Shown here piece after piece: positions 50,900 through 60,154 of a stretch of 64,000 bases of DNA. Position 1 is the stretch's first letter, and each line of letters opens with the position of its first letter. The position numbers were made by a program, and so were the translations under genes. Below the pieces are notes generated by a model. That model was not told where the DNA came from and ran no database searches. It was given only the letters and a program-made list of their open reading frames with translations. This DNA comes from Marinobacter gelidimuriae (GTDB lineage Bacteria; Pseudomonadota; Gammaproteobacteria; Pseudomonadales; Oleiphilaceae). The DNA lies in the NCBI RefSeq assembly GCF_000372805.1, contig NZ_KB889869.1, forward strand, positions 1-64,000, written 5' to 3'.

Positions 50900-52285
50900 A
50901 TGCCCGCAGCATCGCAAGACCGCCTCAAAATGTACGTACTAGACACCAATGTCCTGATTCACGACCCCAACGCCCTGCTGAATTTTGAAGAGCACCAGGT
51001 CATCATTCCGATGACCGTGCTGGAGGAGCTCGACAGCCTGAAATCCGGCAAGCAGGCGGTAGCGGCCGATTGTCGCCAGGCCATTCGCACCATTGACCGG
51101 CTGTTAGGCGACGCCAGCCCGAAGCAGATTGAAAGCGGTGTGCCTATTGCACGGGGCGAAAAAGCAGAGCCCATGGGAACGCTGTCAATCCTGATGAGCT
51201 CGGAACTGGTAAGCGGCCACGCCCTGCCCGAGCACCTGAACGATAACAAAATCATCAACAGCCTGGCCGCCCTGCAGGAACGCCACACCAACCGCGACAT
51301 CATTCTGGTTAGCAACGACATCAACATGCGGCTGAAAGCCCGCGGCTTTGGCGTAGAAGCCGAGGTTTACCACAACGACCAGCTGGTAGACGACATAGGC
51401 CTGCTGCCCCGGGGCTATATCGAGTTCCCCGGTTCGTTCTGGGACACCATCAGCAAAGTGGAAACCAAGCAGCGGGATGGCGCCACCGAGCACAGATTCA
51501 AGCGCGAAGGCGAACTGGCGCGGCTGAACATCAACGAGTTTGTGCTGGACCAACAGGGCTTTGTAGGCAAAGTGTGCGAGCTGGGCGACGACTACCTGGT
51601 CATTCGCGACCTGCACCAGCACGACCTGATGAACGAAGAAGTCTGGGGGCTGATTCCCCGCGATATCTATCAGGCCATTGCCCTGAACCTGCTGCTAGAC
51701 CCAGACATTCACCTGGTGAACCTGACCGGCGCCGCCGGCTCTGGAAAAACCATTCTTGCGCTGGCGGCCTGCATTGAACTGACCGTGGCCAGCAAACTCT
51801 ACAAGCGTATTATTGCTACCCGCAGCATCCAGGGGTTAGACGAAGACATTGGCTTTCTGCCGGGCACCGAAGCGGAAAAAATGGAGCCCTGGCTTGGCGC
51901 CATTGTGGACAACCTGGAGGCGCTGCACGAAGACGACGAGAACATGACCGCCAGCGTGGATTACATCCTCAGCAAAGTGCCCCTGCACTTTAAATCCCTG
52001 AACTACATTCGGGGCCGCAGCTTCCAGCACAGCCTGATCATTATTGACGAATCCCAGAACCTGACCCCGCACCAGATTAAAACCATCATCACCCGCGCCG
52101 GAAACGGCTCGAAGGTGATCTGCCTGGGTAATCTGGCGCAGATTGACACCCCTTACTTGAGCGCTCTGAGCTCCGGCCTGACCTACATGACCGAACGCTT
52201 CAAAACGTTTCGCCACGGTGGCCACATACACCTGCAAGGCGTGCCCCGTTCGGCATTGGCGGAATTTGCGGAAGCCAACCTGTAA
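50900..52285 (+). CDS. PIN-PhoH ATPase/ribonuclease
   Basis: A 461-residue PIN-PhoH fusion (PhoH2/YlaK type). The PIN nuclease domain at 10-150 starts YVLDTNVLIHDPNALLNFEE with Asp14 as a metal ligand. The PhoH helicase-like domain has Walker A TGAAGSGKTILAL near 276-286 and Walker B LIIIDESQN near 380. Such proteins unwind and cleave RNA, sometimes as a toxin-antitoxin pair in actinobacteria. No small partner is seen here. An alternative start is the ATG at codon 11. Confidence 0.94.
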   Translation: MPAASQDRLKMYVLDTNVLIHDPNALLNFEEHQVIIPMTVLEELDSLKSGKQAVAADCRQAIRTIDRLLGDASPKQIESGVPIARGEKAEPMGTLSILMSSELVSGHALPEHLNDNKIINSLAALQERHTNRDIILVSNDINMRLKARGFGVEAEVYHNDQLVDDIGLLPRGYIEFPGSFWDTISKVETKQRDGATEHRFKREGELARLNINEFVLDQQGFVGKVCELGDDYLVIRDLHQHDLMNEEVWGLIPRDIYQAIALNLLLDPDIHLVNLTGAAGSGKTILALAACIELTVASKLYKRIIATRSIQGLDEDIGFLPGTEAEKMEPWLGAIVDNLEALHEDDENMTASVDYILSKVPLHFKSLNYIRGRSFQHSLIIIDESQNLTPHQIKTIITRAGNGSKVICLGNLAQIDTPYLSALSSGLTYMTERFKTFRHGGHIHLQGVPRSALAEFAEANL

Positions 52286-52327
52286 ACTATGAAGACAATA
52301 CCGCCTGCCAAGTGGTTAAAACCTGAA

Positions 52328-52368
52328 TAAAAAAGCCCGGTCAGTTCCTTTACTGACCGGGCTTTTTT
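52328..52368. terminator. Bidirectional terminator
   Basis: AAAAAAGCCCGGTCAG, loop, CTGACCGGGCTTTTTT. A strong stem with A- and T-runs between convergent phoH and the ZIP gene. Confidence 0.92.
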
Positions 52369-53132
52369 CAACCTACCGCCAATTGGCCCAACACCCCGAA
52401 CAAAAACCCTAGAACTGCGCCCATAGGCGGCAGCCAGTGTTTTTCTAACTTTGCCTGCGGAGCAATGTCCTGAAACACCAGATACAAAATACCGCCAGAC
52501 GCAAACAGCATAATAAAGTCCAGAACCTCATCGTATTGCGCCAGCCAGACGTGCCCGACAACACCTGCCGCCGGCCCCAAAGGCACCAGGCAGCAGAATA
52601 TCAGCAACACCTTTTTACCTTCGATACCCTGGGCTTTGCGGCTGCGATGAATGGTGAGCGGATTTTCCGCCGCGGTCATCTCGCGATAGGCGTTGAAGCC
52701 TTCCGGTAAATTTTGCACCGCAATCAGCAGCGCCAGCAGCATGCCGCCCTGGCCGCCCACCGCAAACATAGCCCCCAGCGCCAGCGCTTCCGGTATGAAA
52801 TCCGCCAGCATCGCGATCAACTGCGACACCGAGCCCTGAGCCTTCGCCAGCACCACATCCAGCAAGCCAAATCCCAGCCCGCCGATTATCATCGCCAGTG
52901 CTATCCACCAAGCGTTTAACAATTCAACGCTTTCTGGCACCAACACCAACGCAACCGCCGATAATAACGCGCCGCCACCGAAGGCAATCACACCGTGGCG
53001 GAATTCGCTTTCCAGCCAGCTTGGCCCAATATGCTCAAACTTTGCCAGAACCGCGCCGATTGGAATGGCGGCTCCAGCCAGCGTTGCTAAAATAACGGCT
53101 GTCCATAACGACGTCATAAACGCATGTCTCAC
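52368..53132 (-). CDS. ZIP-family metal transporter
   Basis: A 254-residue inner-membrane protein with about eight hydrophobic segments. FIPEALALGAMFAVGG and LLIAVQNLPEGFNAYREM are the metal-site helices IV and V of ZIP transporters, which import zinc or other divalent metals. Start at ATG 53132 (MRHAFMTSLW; the ATG at codon 6 is possible). It ends at the bidirectional terminator. The metal is not known. Confidence 0.88.
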   Translation of the reverse strand: MRHAFMTSLWTAVILATLAGAAIPIGAVLAKFEHIGPSWLESEFRHGVIAFGGGALLSAVALVLVPESVELLNAWWIALAMIIGGLGFGLLDVVLAKAQGSVSQLIAMLADFIPEALALGAMFAVGGQGGMLLALLIAVQNLPEGFNAYREMTAAENPLTIHRSRKAQGIEGKKVLLIFCCLVPLGPAAGVVGHVWLAQYDEVLDFIMLFASGGILYLVFQDIAPQAKLEKHWLPPMGAVLGFLFGVLGQLAVG

Positions 53133-53561
53133 CTTGATGAATGTAAAAACCGTAGCTTACACACTAAGTGCAGCACCACTTGTTTTGAGGACGCCTGAGT
53201 ACTCTCCCCAAAATATCTCTGCCGGTGTTCGATACCCCAGGAGATCCCGGTCATTAGCAGAATCGATATCCCAACAAAAGCGGTGATGGTGATGAACATC
53301 GTCGAGGTAATGGGGTGGGCGTGATGATTCACCAAGGCCAGACTTGGCCGAAGACGCCTTCGAGCGTGGGAATCAGATCGCGATCCCGATGACGATCGCA
53401 ATAAGTGCTGGCATCGGGCGGAAATTGGACGTGGAAGAGGGCATCACGAAGCTCCTTTAGTGATGTTTGCAACCTCCTTTGACCTTAACGCATTGAGTCC
53501 CAAAGTTTCCAGCTTCGAGGCTCAATGCAATCATGGTGAGCTAGCGTGACGGCGAGTCGCG
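53133..53561. other. Region of gene remnants
   Basis: No complete gene. On the minus strand 53157-53272 resembles a transposase tail (separate entry). A second minus-strand stretch at about 53330-53460 (LRDALFHVQFPPDASTYCD, then IPTLEGVFGQVWPW) is open and protein-like, but not recognised and without context. Confidence 0.45.
53157..53272 (-). pseudogene. Possible transposase C-terminal remnant
   Basis: The frame NDRDLLGYRTPAEIFWGEYS, then GVLKTSGAALSV and stop has the LGYRTPAEIF pattern found near the end of IS30- and IS3-type transposases. The rest of the gene and the terminal repeats are not visible. The assignment rests on this motif only. Confidence 0.4.
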
Positions 53562-54170
53562 TTACCCCACGAAAACAGGGGACGCAACGAAGTTCCAGAT
53601 AATCACCGAACCCACGCGAGTAGCCACCAGAATAACAAGAGCCACGGTCAGCAGTGCGCCGCCATAAAATACGGCTCTGTCCTGATCAATACCCATCACA
53701 ATGGGCAAACCGTCGTACATTAACCAGGCGCCGTAGCAGGCGGCCGCCAAAAATACCATCGCATTGAACCAGGGCACCGGATACAGCAGAGCGAAGCCTG
53801 CCAGAAACATCGGTGTGCAGGAGTACGCCGCCAGTGCAATGCCGTTAGACGGCGTTATCTCTTCTTTGGCGCCGTAGGTTTTAGCCATCCAGTTCACGGC
53901 GTAACCCAGTGCAAAAACGCCCACCAGCATGGCAATATACGTTAGCACACTGAGTTGGGCCGCGCTGATTTCGGTCAGCTTGACAATCCTTTCGCTGCCC
54001 ACTGTCCAACCAAAAATAGCTGTTGATATATAAGCACAAATCGGCGCTATCGCCGCCAGAATCACAACGTAGGCAACGTAAAGCCGGCGGGGTGTTTCGT
54101 GCTCGTTACGAATGGCAGCCCATTCGGCGCCCGGTTTCGTGAATAATCCAAAAGCGTGTGAAAGAAGCAT
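53562..54170 (-). CDS. YIP1-family inner-membrane protein
   Basis: A 202-residue protein. HAFGLFTKPGAEWAAIRNEH is the family start. Five hydrophobic segments follow, with PSNGIALAAYSCTPMFLAGF as the central signature. YIP1-like proteins in proteobacteria have no known role. The ATG at 54170 fits the family; a GTG/ATG three codons upstream is possible. It is followed by the region of remnants. Confidence 0.82.
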   Translation of the reverse strand: MLLSHAFGLFTKPGAEWAAIRNEHETPRRLYVAYVVILAAIAPICAYISTAIFGWTVGSERIVKLTEISAAQLSVLTYIAMLVGVFALGYAVNWMAKTYGAKEEITPSNGIALAAYSCTPMFLAGFALLYPVPWFNAMVFLAAACYGAWLMYDGLPIVMGIDQDRAVFYGGALLTVALVILVATRVGSVIIWNFVASPVFVG

Positions 54171-54308
54171 GGGCACCACCTATTATTGTTACTGTTGTTG
54201 TGTACCAGAGTATATACGACACTTCCGATTCCGCCAGATCAGCGGCGATTGAAATTGGAAATTAAAATTCACCCCATATCGCCACATAAAAGCCTGTTGG
54301 AGGATACC

Positions 54309-54395
54309 ATGACAGAAATTCGCCTGAAACGCGCCTACGATGACGCTGCTAATTCCGACGGGCCGCGCCTGTTGGTAGACGGTCACGCAAGCTGA
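54309..54395 (+). pseudogene. DUF488 family gene, 5' stub
   Basis: After GGAGGATACC, the frame MTEIRLKRAYDDAANSDGPR and LLVDGHAS ends at a TGA. The first 24 residues are the start of a DUF488 protein (usually about 120 residues, continuing LVDRLWPRG). At VDG the sequence changes to the complement of the neighbouring gene, so the rest has been deleted. Confidence 0.75.
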
Positions 54396-54652
54396 TCCTC
54401 CCACCACTGGTCCGATTCCAGGATTACCAGCACATCGGGCTGGTGCTGCTTGACCAACGCAATCAAGGCCCCTGCGTTGCGGTTGGGCGTTAACACGTTC
54501 GAGGTCATAATCGTAATAACCCGCGCCGAATCGCCAGTAGCCGCAGATTTAACTTCTTTAGGCCACAGCGGCGTGTACGGCAGAACCCGCCATAACGGCA
54601 ATAGCGTTGCCAACACGATAAAAGCGGTAAAAAAAACAAGAGTCAGAGTCAT
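54383..54652 (-). pseudogene. Endonuclease/exonuclease/phosphatase family gene, 5' stub
   Basis: An 89-residue frame starting MTLTLVFFTAFIVLATLLPL, a membrane anchor, then VITIMTSNVLTPNRNAGALI and QPDVLVILESDQWWEDQL. This is the first metal-site part (SNV-N, E of LxLxE) of an EEP-fold hydrolase of about 320 residues. The remaining two thirds are missing. Its stop lies inside the convergent DUF488 stub. Confidence 0.75.
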
Positions 54653-54749
54653 TAGGCTACAATTTCAAAATGAATGAAGTTGGTTATATCCTGCGCGCCT
54701 CTGCGGTGCGTGTCCATGTTCAACTTTCTATGCTCAACTTTGCCAAACC

Positions 54750-54774
54750 GGGGACAGATTTGAAATCTGTCCCC
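54750..54774. repeat. 25-bp palindrome, copy 10
   Basis: Perfect GGGGACAGATTT palindrome 28 bases upstream of the MscS-family gene. Confidence 0.9.
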
Positions 54775-54802
54775 TACCTTTTACCGCTAGGATCGCACGT
54801 TC

Positions 54803-57478
54803 ATGAAGCAACGATTTTCCCGACACGCATTTTTGACAGTATGGCTGGCCGGGATGTTTCTGCTCTGCTTTTCAACGTCGTCCGCTCTTGCCGCAGACAC
54901 CGACAAAGCCGCTGAGCCAGCCCCAGAACAAGCGGAAGATACGCCTCAGAAGCCAGAAGAAGCCCGCCCGGCCGTGCAACCTCAGCTGCAGACCGGCTCA
55001 GATGCAACTCCCGAGATTGAACTACCCGACGCCGTTAACGCCGACATTCAGCAGCAAGTCCGGGCGCTAGGCCTCTCGCTGGAACAGCGCCGCATTGCCG
55101 TCGCATCCAGCCGCCAACGGCTGATGTATGCCGAATCTTTACTCAGCCGCCTGCAAGACGAATACGAAAGCTTCGAACTGAGGCTTGAAACCGCAGGGCT
55201 GAACCTGACGTCTAACTATGCCAGCCTTTTAAAACAGCGGCTTGAACGGCTTCAGCGGCAGAGTGTTGCCAGCGATCTGATTGAAGACATACAAGACAAA
55301 CTCTCCGCAGCACGGGAGGAACAGCTCAAGCTTGAAGAGTTCGAAGCCATTACCGGGCCCAGCGACGATGTACGGGGCCAACTGCGCAGCCGCCGGTCGG
55401 ATTTACTGCGGGCGCTTCACAAATCGGTTACCGAGCATATCGACGTGCTGAATGATTATTACGGCACCGTGACCGCACTTCAGGGCCAGGTGCTGGAGTA
55501 CCAGGCGCTTTTGCAGCAAAGGCTGTTCTGGCTTCCGAGTGCCTCGCGGGTGGGTACCGAAACCTTCAGTGAGCTTTATCAGGCAATCCAGTGGCTGCCT
55601 TCGGAGCTCAAATATGCCCCGTTGAAAGACGCCGTTTCCACGTCGCTGGCTGAACGTGCCGGCCGCATTGGGCTAATCGTGTTGCTGCTTATCGTACTGA
55701 TCATCAAACGACATGCGATCATAGAAAACCTGCTCGCCAACGGCCAGTTTATCGGCAATGTGGGGCACGACCGCACAGCCTCTACACTGCTGGCGCTGAT
55801 GAACAGCGTTCTTCTGGCGCTGCCCGGCGTTCTTGTATTCTCCCTGGCGGCGCTTGTACTTATGGAAGGCAACGCGTTCTTTTCGGCGTTATCCAAAGGC
55901 TTTACCGCGGCCGCTTTTATTATGTTCTTGCTGGCGTTTATTCGTAACGTTGCCCGTAAACAGGGGCTTGGAGAAAGCCACTTCCACTGGAACACCAGCT
56001 CCCTGCAGGCAATTCGCCAGGCACTCCCCATTCTTATGGCGTTTGTTATACCCGTTGCCATTGTGACCATAACGTACAGCTCAACACAGGCTGGCGCACA
56101 GTTTGATGACAGCCTTGGGCGCCTGCTGTTTATGGTGGTATCCGTTGTACTGGCGATATTCGCCCAGCGCATTATGGCCGCGGTAAGAGCGCACAGACCC
56201 CACAGCCGATTTTTGCATTTCCTTCACATCATTGCCGTTGCTACTCCGCTTGCGTTGGCCGCGGCATCGCTGATGGGTTACCACTACACCGCGCTTCAGC
56301 TTGAACGCAGCCTGCTCATTTCTATTTGCTGGCTGGCGTTTAATGCGGTGCTTTATTACCTCGGCTTACGAGCGCTTTCCGTGCGTGAACGCAGGATCAC
56401 TCTGGAACGCCTGGTAGAACAGCGCGCGGCCGAACACAAAATAGCGGAAGCCAAAGCAGCAGCACACGCACCCGGCGACGCACTTCCACTGACTCCGGAT
56501 ATGCCAGAAATGGACCTTGCAGACATCAGCCAGCAAAGCTCTTCCCTGCTCCGGGTTATGGTTTTCGTGCTAGCCCTGACCGGCCTTCTGTTTCTGTGGG
56601 CCGATGTTATTCCCGCCCTGCAACTGTTTAACAACATCACCCTTTGGACCATTGCAACCGACCTGGACGGTGGTGACCCACTGCCTATTACGCTGGCAGA
56701 TGCGCTGCTGGCGGTGCTGATTGCTGCGGGCACCGTTATTGCTGCAAAAAACCTTCCGGGCACGCTGGAAGTCACCATTTTAAGCAGAATGCATCTTCAA
56801 CCTGGCTCCGGTTACGCCATCACAACCATCACCACCTATGTAGTGGTGCTTCTGGGCGTGGTGTTCTGCCTAGGGGTGATTGGTGTTCAGTGGTCCAAAC
56901 TGCAGTGGCTGATCGCGGCCCTCGGGGTTGGCCTTGGGTTCGGGCTTCAGGAAATCGTCGCCAATTTTGTATCGGGCATCATCCTGCTTTTCGAGCGCCC
57001 TATTCGGGTGGGTGATACCGTAACGATTGGCGGCATTACCGGCACTGTGTCACGCATACGCATTCGCGCAACGACGTTGGTCGACTGGGATCGCAAAGAG
57101 CAGATTATTCCTAACAAAACCTTCGTCACCCAGGATCTTACAAACTGGACACTGTCAGACCCGATCACCCGAATCGTCGTGAAGGTGGGTGTCGCTTACG
57201 GCTCTGATGTGGACGAGGTTCAAACCATACTCACCGAGGTAGCGCAAAGTAACGAACGCGTTGCGGATGACCCGGCACCGTCGGCTTTCTGTGTCGGATT
57301 TGGCGACAGCTGCATTAATTTCGAGGTTTGGGTGTTTGTAAAAGACCTGCTAGTAGACATGATGCCGCTGTCTCACGAACTTCACGCGTCCATCACAAAA
57401 GCCTTAGCCAAAGCGAACATAGACATTCCGTTCCCGCAGCGTGACATTCACCTGCACACCCGGCCGGAGCCGAGCTGA
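54803..57478 (+). CDS. MscS-family mechanosensitive channel, long (MscK-like) form
   Basis: An 891-residue inner-membrane channel. A signal peptide (residues 1-31) leads to a periplasmic coiled coil up to about 270. About ten membrane segments follow, and the MscS pore and beta domain begin near residue 700 (LGVGLGFGLQEIVANFVSGI, then LLFERPIRVGDTVTIGGITG, then PNKTFVTQDLTNW). Such channels release solutes on hypo-osmotic shock. The size and layout resemble MscK/MscM. The ATG at 54803 is preceded by AGGAT. Confidence 0.92.
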   Translation: MKQRFSRHAFLTVWLAGMFLLCFSTSSALAADTDKAAEPAPEQAEDTPQKPEEARPAVQPQLQTGSDATPEIELPDAVNADIQQQVRALGLSLEQRRIAVASSRQRLMYAESLLSRLQDEYESFELRLETAGLNLTSNYASLLKQRLERLQRQSVASDLIEDIQDKLSAAREEQLKLEEFEAITGPSDDVRGQLRSRRSDLLRALHKSVTEHIDVLNDYYGTVTALQGQVLEYQALLQQRLFWLPSASRVGTETFSELYQAIQWLPSELKYAPLKDAVSTSLAERAGRIGLIVLLLIVLIIKRHAIIENLLANGQFIGNVGHDRTASTLLALMNSVLLALPGVLVFSLAALVLMEGNAFFSALSKGFTAAAFIMFLLAFIRNVARKQGLGESHFHWNTSSLQAIRQALPILMAFVIPVAIVTITYSSTQAGAQFDDSLGRLLFMVVSVVLAIFAQRIMAAVRAHRPHSRFLHFLHIIAVATPLALAAASLMGYHYTALQLERSLLISICWLAFNAVLYYLGLRALSVRERRITLERLVEQRAAEHKIAEAKAAAHAPGDALPLTPDMPEMDLADISQQSSSLLRVMVFVLALTGLLFLWADVIPALQLFNNITLWTIATDLDGGDPLPITLADALLAVLIAAGTVIAAKNLPGTLEVTILSRMHLQPGSGYAITTITTYVVVLLGVVFCLGVIGVQWSKLQWLIAALGVGLGFGLQEIVANFVSGIILLFERPIRVGDTVTIGGITGTVSRIRIRATTLVDWDRKEQIIPNKTFVTQDLTNWTLSDPITRIVVKVGVAYGSDVDEVQTILTEVAQSNERVADDPAPSAFCVGFGDSCINFEVWVFVKDLLVDMMPLSHELHASITKALAKANIDIPFPQRDIHLHTRPEPS

Positions 57479-57494
57479 GCTGAGCTTTGAATCC

Positions 57495-57519
57495 GGGGAC
57501 AGATTTGAAATCTGGCCCC
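57495..57519. repeat. 25-bp palindrome, imperfect copy 11
   Basis: GGGGACAGATTTG then AAATCTGGCCCC: a T-to-G change in the right arm. A further right half (AAATCTGTCCCC at 57530-57541) follows 10 bases on, so a second copy has lost its left arm. Confidence 0.88.
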
Positions 57520-57651
57520 TACCTTGCGGAAATCTGTCCCCTACCTTGAATGTGAGCGGCACTTCAGCACCCACGGCCAATGGGCGGGCTATACTGTTGA
57601 GCAAAGAAAACCGAAAAAGATTACAACATTCAATAGGGCATAGGAGCGGGC

Positions 57652-58665
57652 ATGGATATTCACGCCGAATTACGTTCAACGATTCAGGATCTTGTTCAGC
57701 CAGGCAAGGGGATTCTTGCTGCGGACGAAAGCCTCCCGACTATCGCGAAACGCTTCGATGCGGTGGGTGTTGAATCCACAGAAGATAAACGCCGGGAGTA
57801 CCGCAGCCTGATCTTTGCCACACCCGGGCTTGGAGAATTCGTCAGCGGTGTGATTCTTTTTGAGGAAACCCTGGGTCAGAACAGCCTGGATAATGTACCG
57901 ATCACCAAGCTGCTGGAAAGCCAGGGAATTGTGCCGGGCATCAAGGTAGATACGGGGAAAAAGCCCCTGATCAATGCTCCGGGCGATGAAATAACCTATG
58001 GCCTCGACGGACTGGATGACCGGTTGGAAATCTACAAGAACCAGGGCGCCCGTTTCGCCAAGTGGCGTGCTGTGTACAACGTCTCCGGCACACTGCCCTC
58101 ACGCCAGGCGGTGGAAGCCAACGCTGAAATGCTGGCCCGGTATGCCGCGTTATGCCAGTCCAAAGGTATTGTGCCCATTGTAGAGCCAGAGGTGCTGATT
58201 GATGGCAACCACACCATCGAACGGTCTGCAGAAGTAAATGAAGCCGTGATTGCGGAGGTTTTCAACGCCCTGCGCCGCCACCGCGTGCAACTGGAAACCA
58301 TAATCCTGAAGCCCAGCATGGTAACGCCCGGCAAAGCGTGTGCAAAGGCATCTCCGGCAGCAGTAGCAGAAGCCACTTTGGGGGTATTACGCCGAGTTGT
58401 GCCGGCGGCCGTTCCGGGTATCAATTTCCTCTCCGGCGGACAGACTCCCGAAGAAGCTACCCTCAATCTGAACGCGATGAACAGCCTTGGCCAGCAACCC
58501 TGGAGCCTGAGTTTTTCTTATGGACGTGCCCTGCAAGAACCGGCACAGAAAGCTTGGGCCGGCAAACTGGACAACAAACACGCTGCCCAAAACGCCATGC
58601 TCAAGCGGGCCAGGCTTAACGGCGCGGCCAGCACCGGGGAGTATAAAGCAGAAATGGAAGGCTAA
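57652..58665 (+). CDS. Fructose-bisphosphate aldolase, class I
   Basis: A 337-residue aldolase of the eukaryotic-like class I type. The start (ELRSTIQDLVQPGKGILAAD) with GILAADES, FRIVPIVEPEVLIDG-like IVPIVEPEVLIDGNH near residue 183 and the Schiff-base lysine in ILKPSMVTPG near 223 are conserved. It cleaves or forms fructose-1,6-bisphosphate. A TATACT -10 box at 57590-57595 may serve it. AGGAG lies 7 bases before the ATG. Confidence 0.95.
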   Translation: MDIHAELRSTIQDLVQPGKGILAADESLPTIAKRFDAVGVESTEDKRREYRSLIFATPGLGEFVSGVILFEETLGQNSLDNVPITKLLESQGIVPGIKVDTGKKPLINAPGDEITYGLDGLDDRLEIYKNQGARFAKWRAVYNVSGTLPSRQAVEANAEMLARYAALCQSKGIVPIVEPEVLIDGNHTIERSAEVNEAVIAEVFNALRRHRVQLETIILKPSMVTPGKACAKASPAAVAEATLGVLRRVVPAAVPGINFLSGGQTPEEATLNLNAMNSLGQQPWSLSFSYGRALQEPAQKAWAGKLDNKHAAQNAMLKRARLNGAASTGEYKAEMEG

Positions 58666-58690
58666 AATCAGCTGTGCTGTACCCTGAAAC

Positions 58691-58870
58691 TCAGAAAAAG
58701 AAATGCCGAATCATTTGCGCCAAAATCAACACGGCCATAAGCGGGAAAATGAATCGCGTGAGGTTGCCATAATCACGGGATTCACCTTTCGGCGCATATT
58801 TCTCAACCAGCGGCAGAATAACGATCAGCGCCACAAACAGCACCGCCAGTATGATCAGTAGTGTTTCCAT
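58691..58870 (-). CDS. Small inner-membrane protein, 59 residues
   Basis: METLLIILAVLFVALIVILP is a first membrane helix, then a short charged loop (VEKYAPKGESRDYGN) and a second helix LTRFIFPLMAVLILAQMIRH. It resembles small conserved membrane proteins in Marinobacter-like genomes, function unknown. AAGGA precedes the ATG at 58870 by 11 bases. It is divergent from nspC; the longer frame to 58981 crosses the nspC start and is rejected. Confidence 0.65.
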   Translation of the reverse strand: METLLIILAVLFVALIVILPLVEKYAPKGESRDYGNLTRFIFPLMAVLILAQMIRHFFF

Positions 58871-58973
58871 ATTGATAAAAGTCCTTGAATACAGGATGTT
58901 GGTGGAGACAGATGTCAAAAGTAATGACCAAGAGTGTTTATCGTATATAATCGCGCGTTTTTGAGGGAAGAAA

Positions 58974-60071
58974 ATGCTCAAAACGCCCTATTATCTGATC
59001 GATAAAAGCAAACTTCTGCGTAACCTGGAAATCATTGCCAGGGTGCGGGAAGAATCCGGTGCCAAATCCTTGCTGGCGCTCAAGTGCTTTGCCACCTGGG
59101 GTGTCTTTGACTTGATGCAGGCGTACATGGATGGCACAACGTCTTCTTCGCTCAATGAAGTCAAACTGGGTAAGCAGAAATTTGCTGGGGAAACACACGC
59201 CTACAGTGTCGCCTACGCTGATGATGAGATTGAAGAAGTTCTGGCTCACAGCGATAAAATCATCTTTAACTCCATCAGCCAGCTACAGCGCTTCTCTGGG
59301 GCATCTGCAAACCAAACCCGGGGGCTGAGAGTCAATCCCGGTGTCAGCTCCTCGGACTTCACCCTTGCCGATCCGGCCCGCCCGCACAGCCGTCTGGGTG
59401 AGCACGACCCGGAAAAAATCGCGGGCATTCTGGATCAGGTCTCAGGCTTCATGTTTCACAACAACTGTGAAAATGCCTCCTTCGAGCGCTTTGATGAACT
59501 CCTGCAGGTCATCGAAACACGTTTTGGGCACCTGCTGGAAAAGGTCAGCTGGGTCAGTCTGGGTGGTGGCATTCACTTTACCGGAGAAGGCTACCCGCTG
59601 GAACGTTTCTGCCAGAGGCTGAAGGCCTTTGCTGAGCGTTATGCTGTGCAGGTTTATCTGGAACCCGGCGAGGCTGCCATCAGCCATTCTACCAGCCTGG
59701 AAGTGACTGTTCTTGACCTGCTCAACAACGACAAAGACCTGGCGATTGTTGATTCGTCCATTGAAGCCCATATGCCAGATCTATTGATCTACCGGGAAAG
59801 CGCAAAACTTGAGCCCAACCGTGGTAATTACACGTATCAGATTTGTGGAACGTCTTGCCTGGCCGGTGATATTTTTGGCGAATTTCAATTTGAAAAGCCT
59901 TTGCAGATCGGTGACTGTCTCTCTTTTCAGGATGCAGCTGGCTATACGATGGTCAAGAAGAGCTGGTTTAACGGCGTGAAGATGCCGTCTATTGCCGTTA
60001 AACAACTGGATGGGCGCATTGAACTCGTCAAGTCGTTTGGCTACGAGGATTTTGTGCAGGCATTGTCGTAG
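58974..60071 (+). CDS. nspC: Carboxynorspermidine decarboxylase
   Basis: A 365-residue PLP enzyme of the alanine-racemase fold. It decarboxylates carboxynorspermidine (or carboxyspermidine) in the alternative polyamine route. The PLP lysine is K37 in SLLALKCFATWG. LEPGEAAISHSTSLEV, VDSSIEAHMPDLL and YQICGTSCLAGDIFGEF (active-site Cys) are typical. GAGGGAAGAAA lies before the ATG. The dehydrogenase gene follows 83 bases downstream. Confidence 0.95.
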   Translation: MLKTPYYLIDKSKLLRNLEIIARVREESGAKSLLALKCFATWGVFDLMQAYMDGTTSSSLNEVKLGKQKFAGETHAYSVAYADDEIEEVLAHSDKIIFNSISQLQRFSGASANQTRGLRVNPGVSSSDFTLADPARPHSRLGEHDPEKIAGILDQVSGFMFHNNCENASFERFDELLQVIETRFGHLLEKVSWVSLGGGIHFTGEGYPLERFCQRLKAFAERYAVQVYLEPGEAAISHSTSLEVTVLDLLNNDKDLAIVDSSIEAHMPDLLIYRESAKLEPNRGNYTYQICGTSCLAGDIFGEFQFEKPLQIGDCLSFQDAAGYTMVKKSWFNGVKMPSIAVKQLDGRIELVKSFGYEDFVQALS

Positions 60072-60154
60072 AGTTTGCCGTGGGCAGCCTGACCTGACAA
60101 CATCTCGCTCTCAACGAATGAACAGCGGTTTCAACAGTGGAGTTTTGTCTGGAA

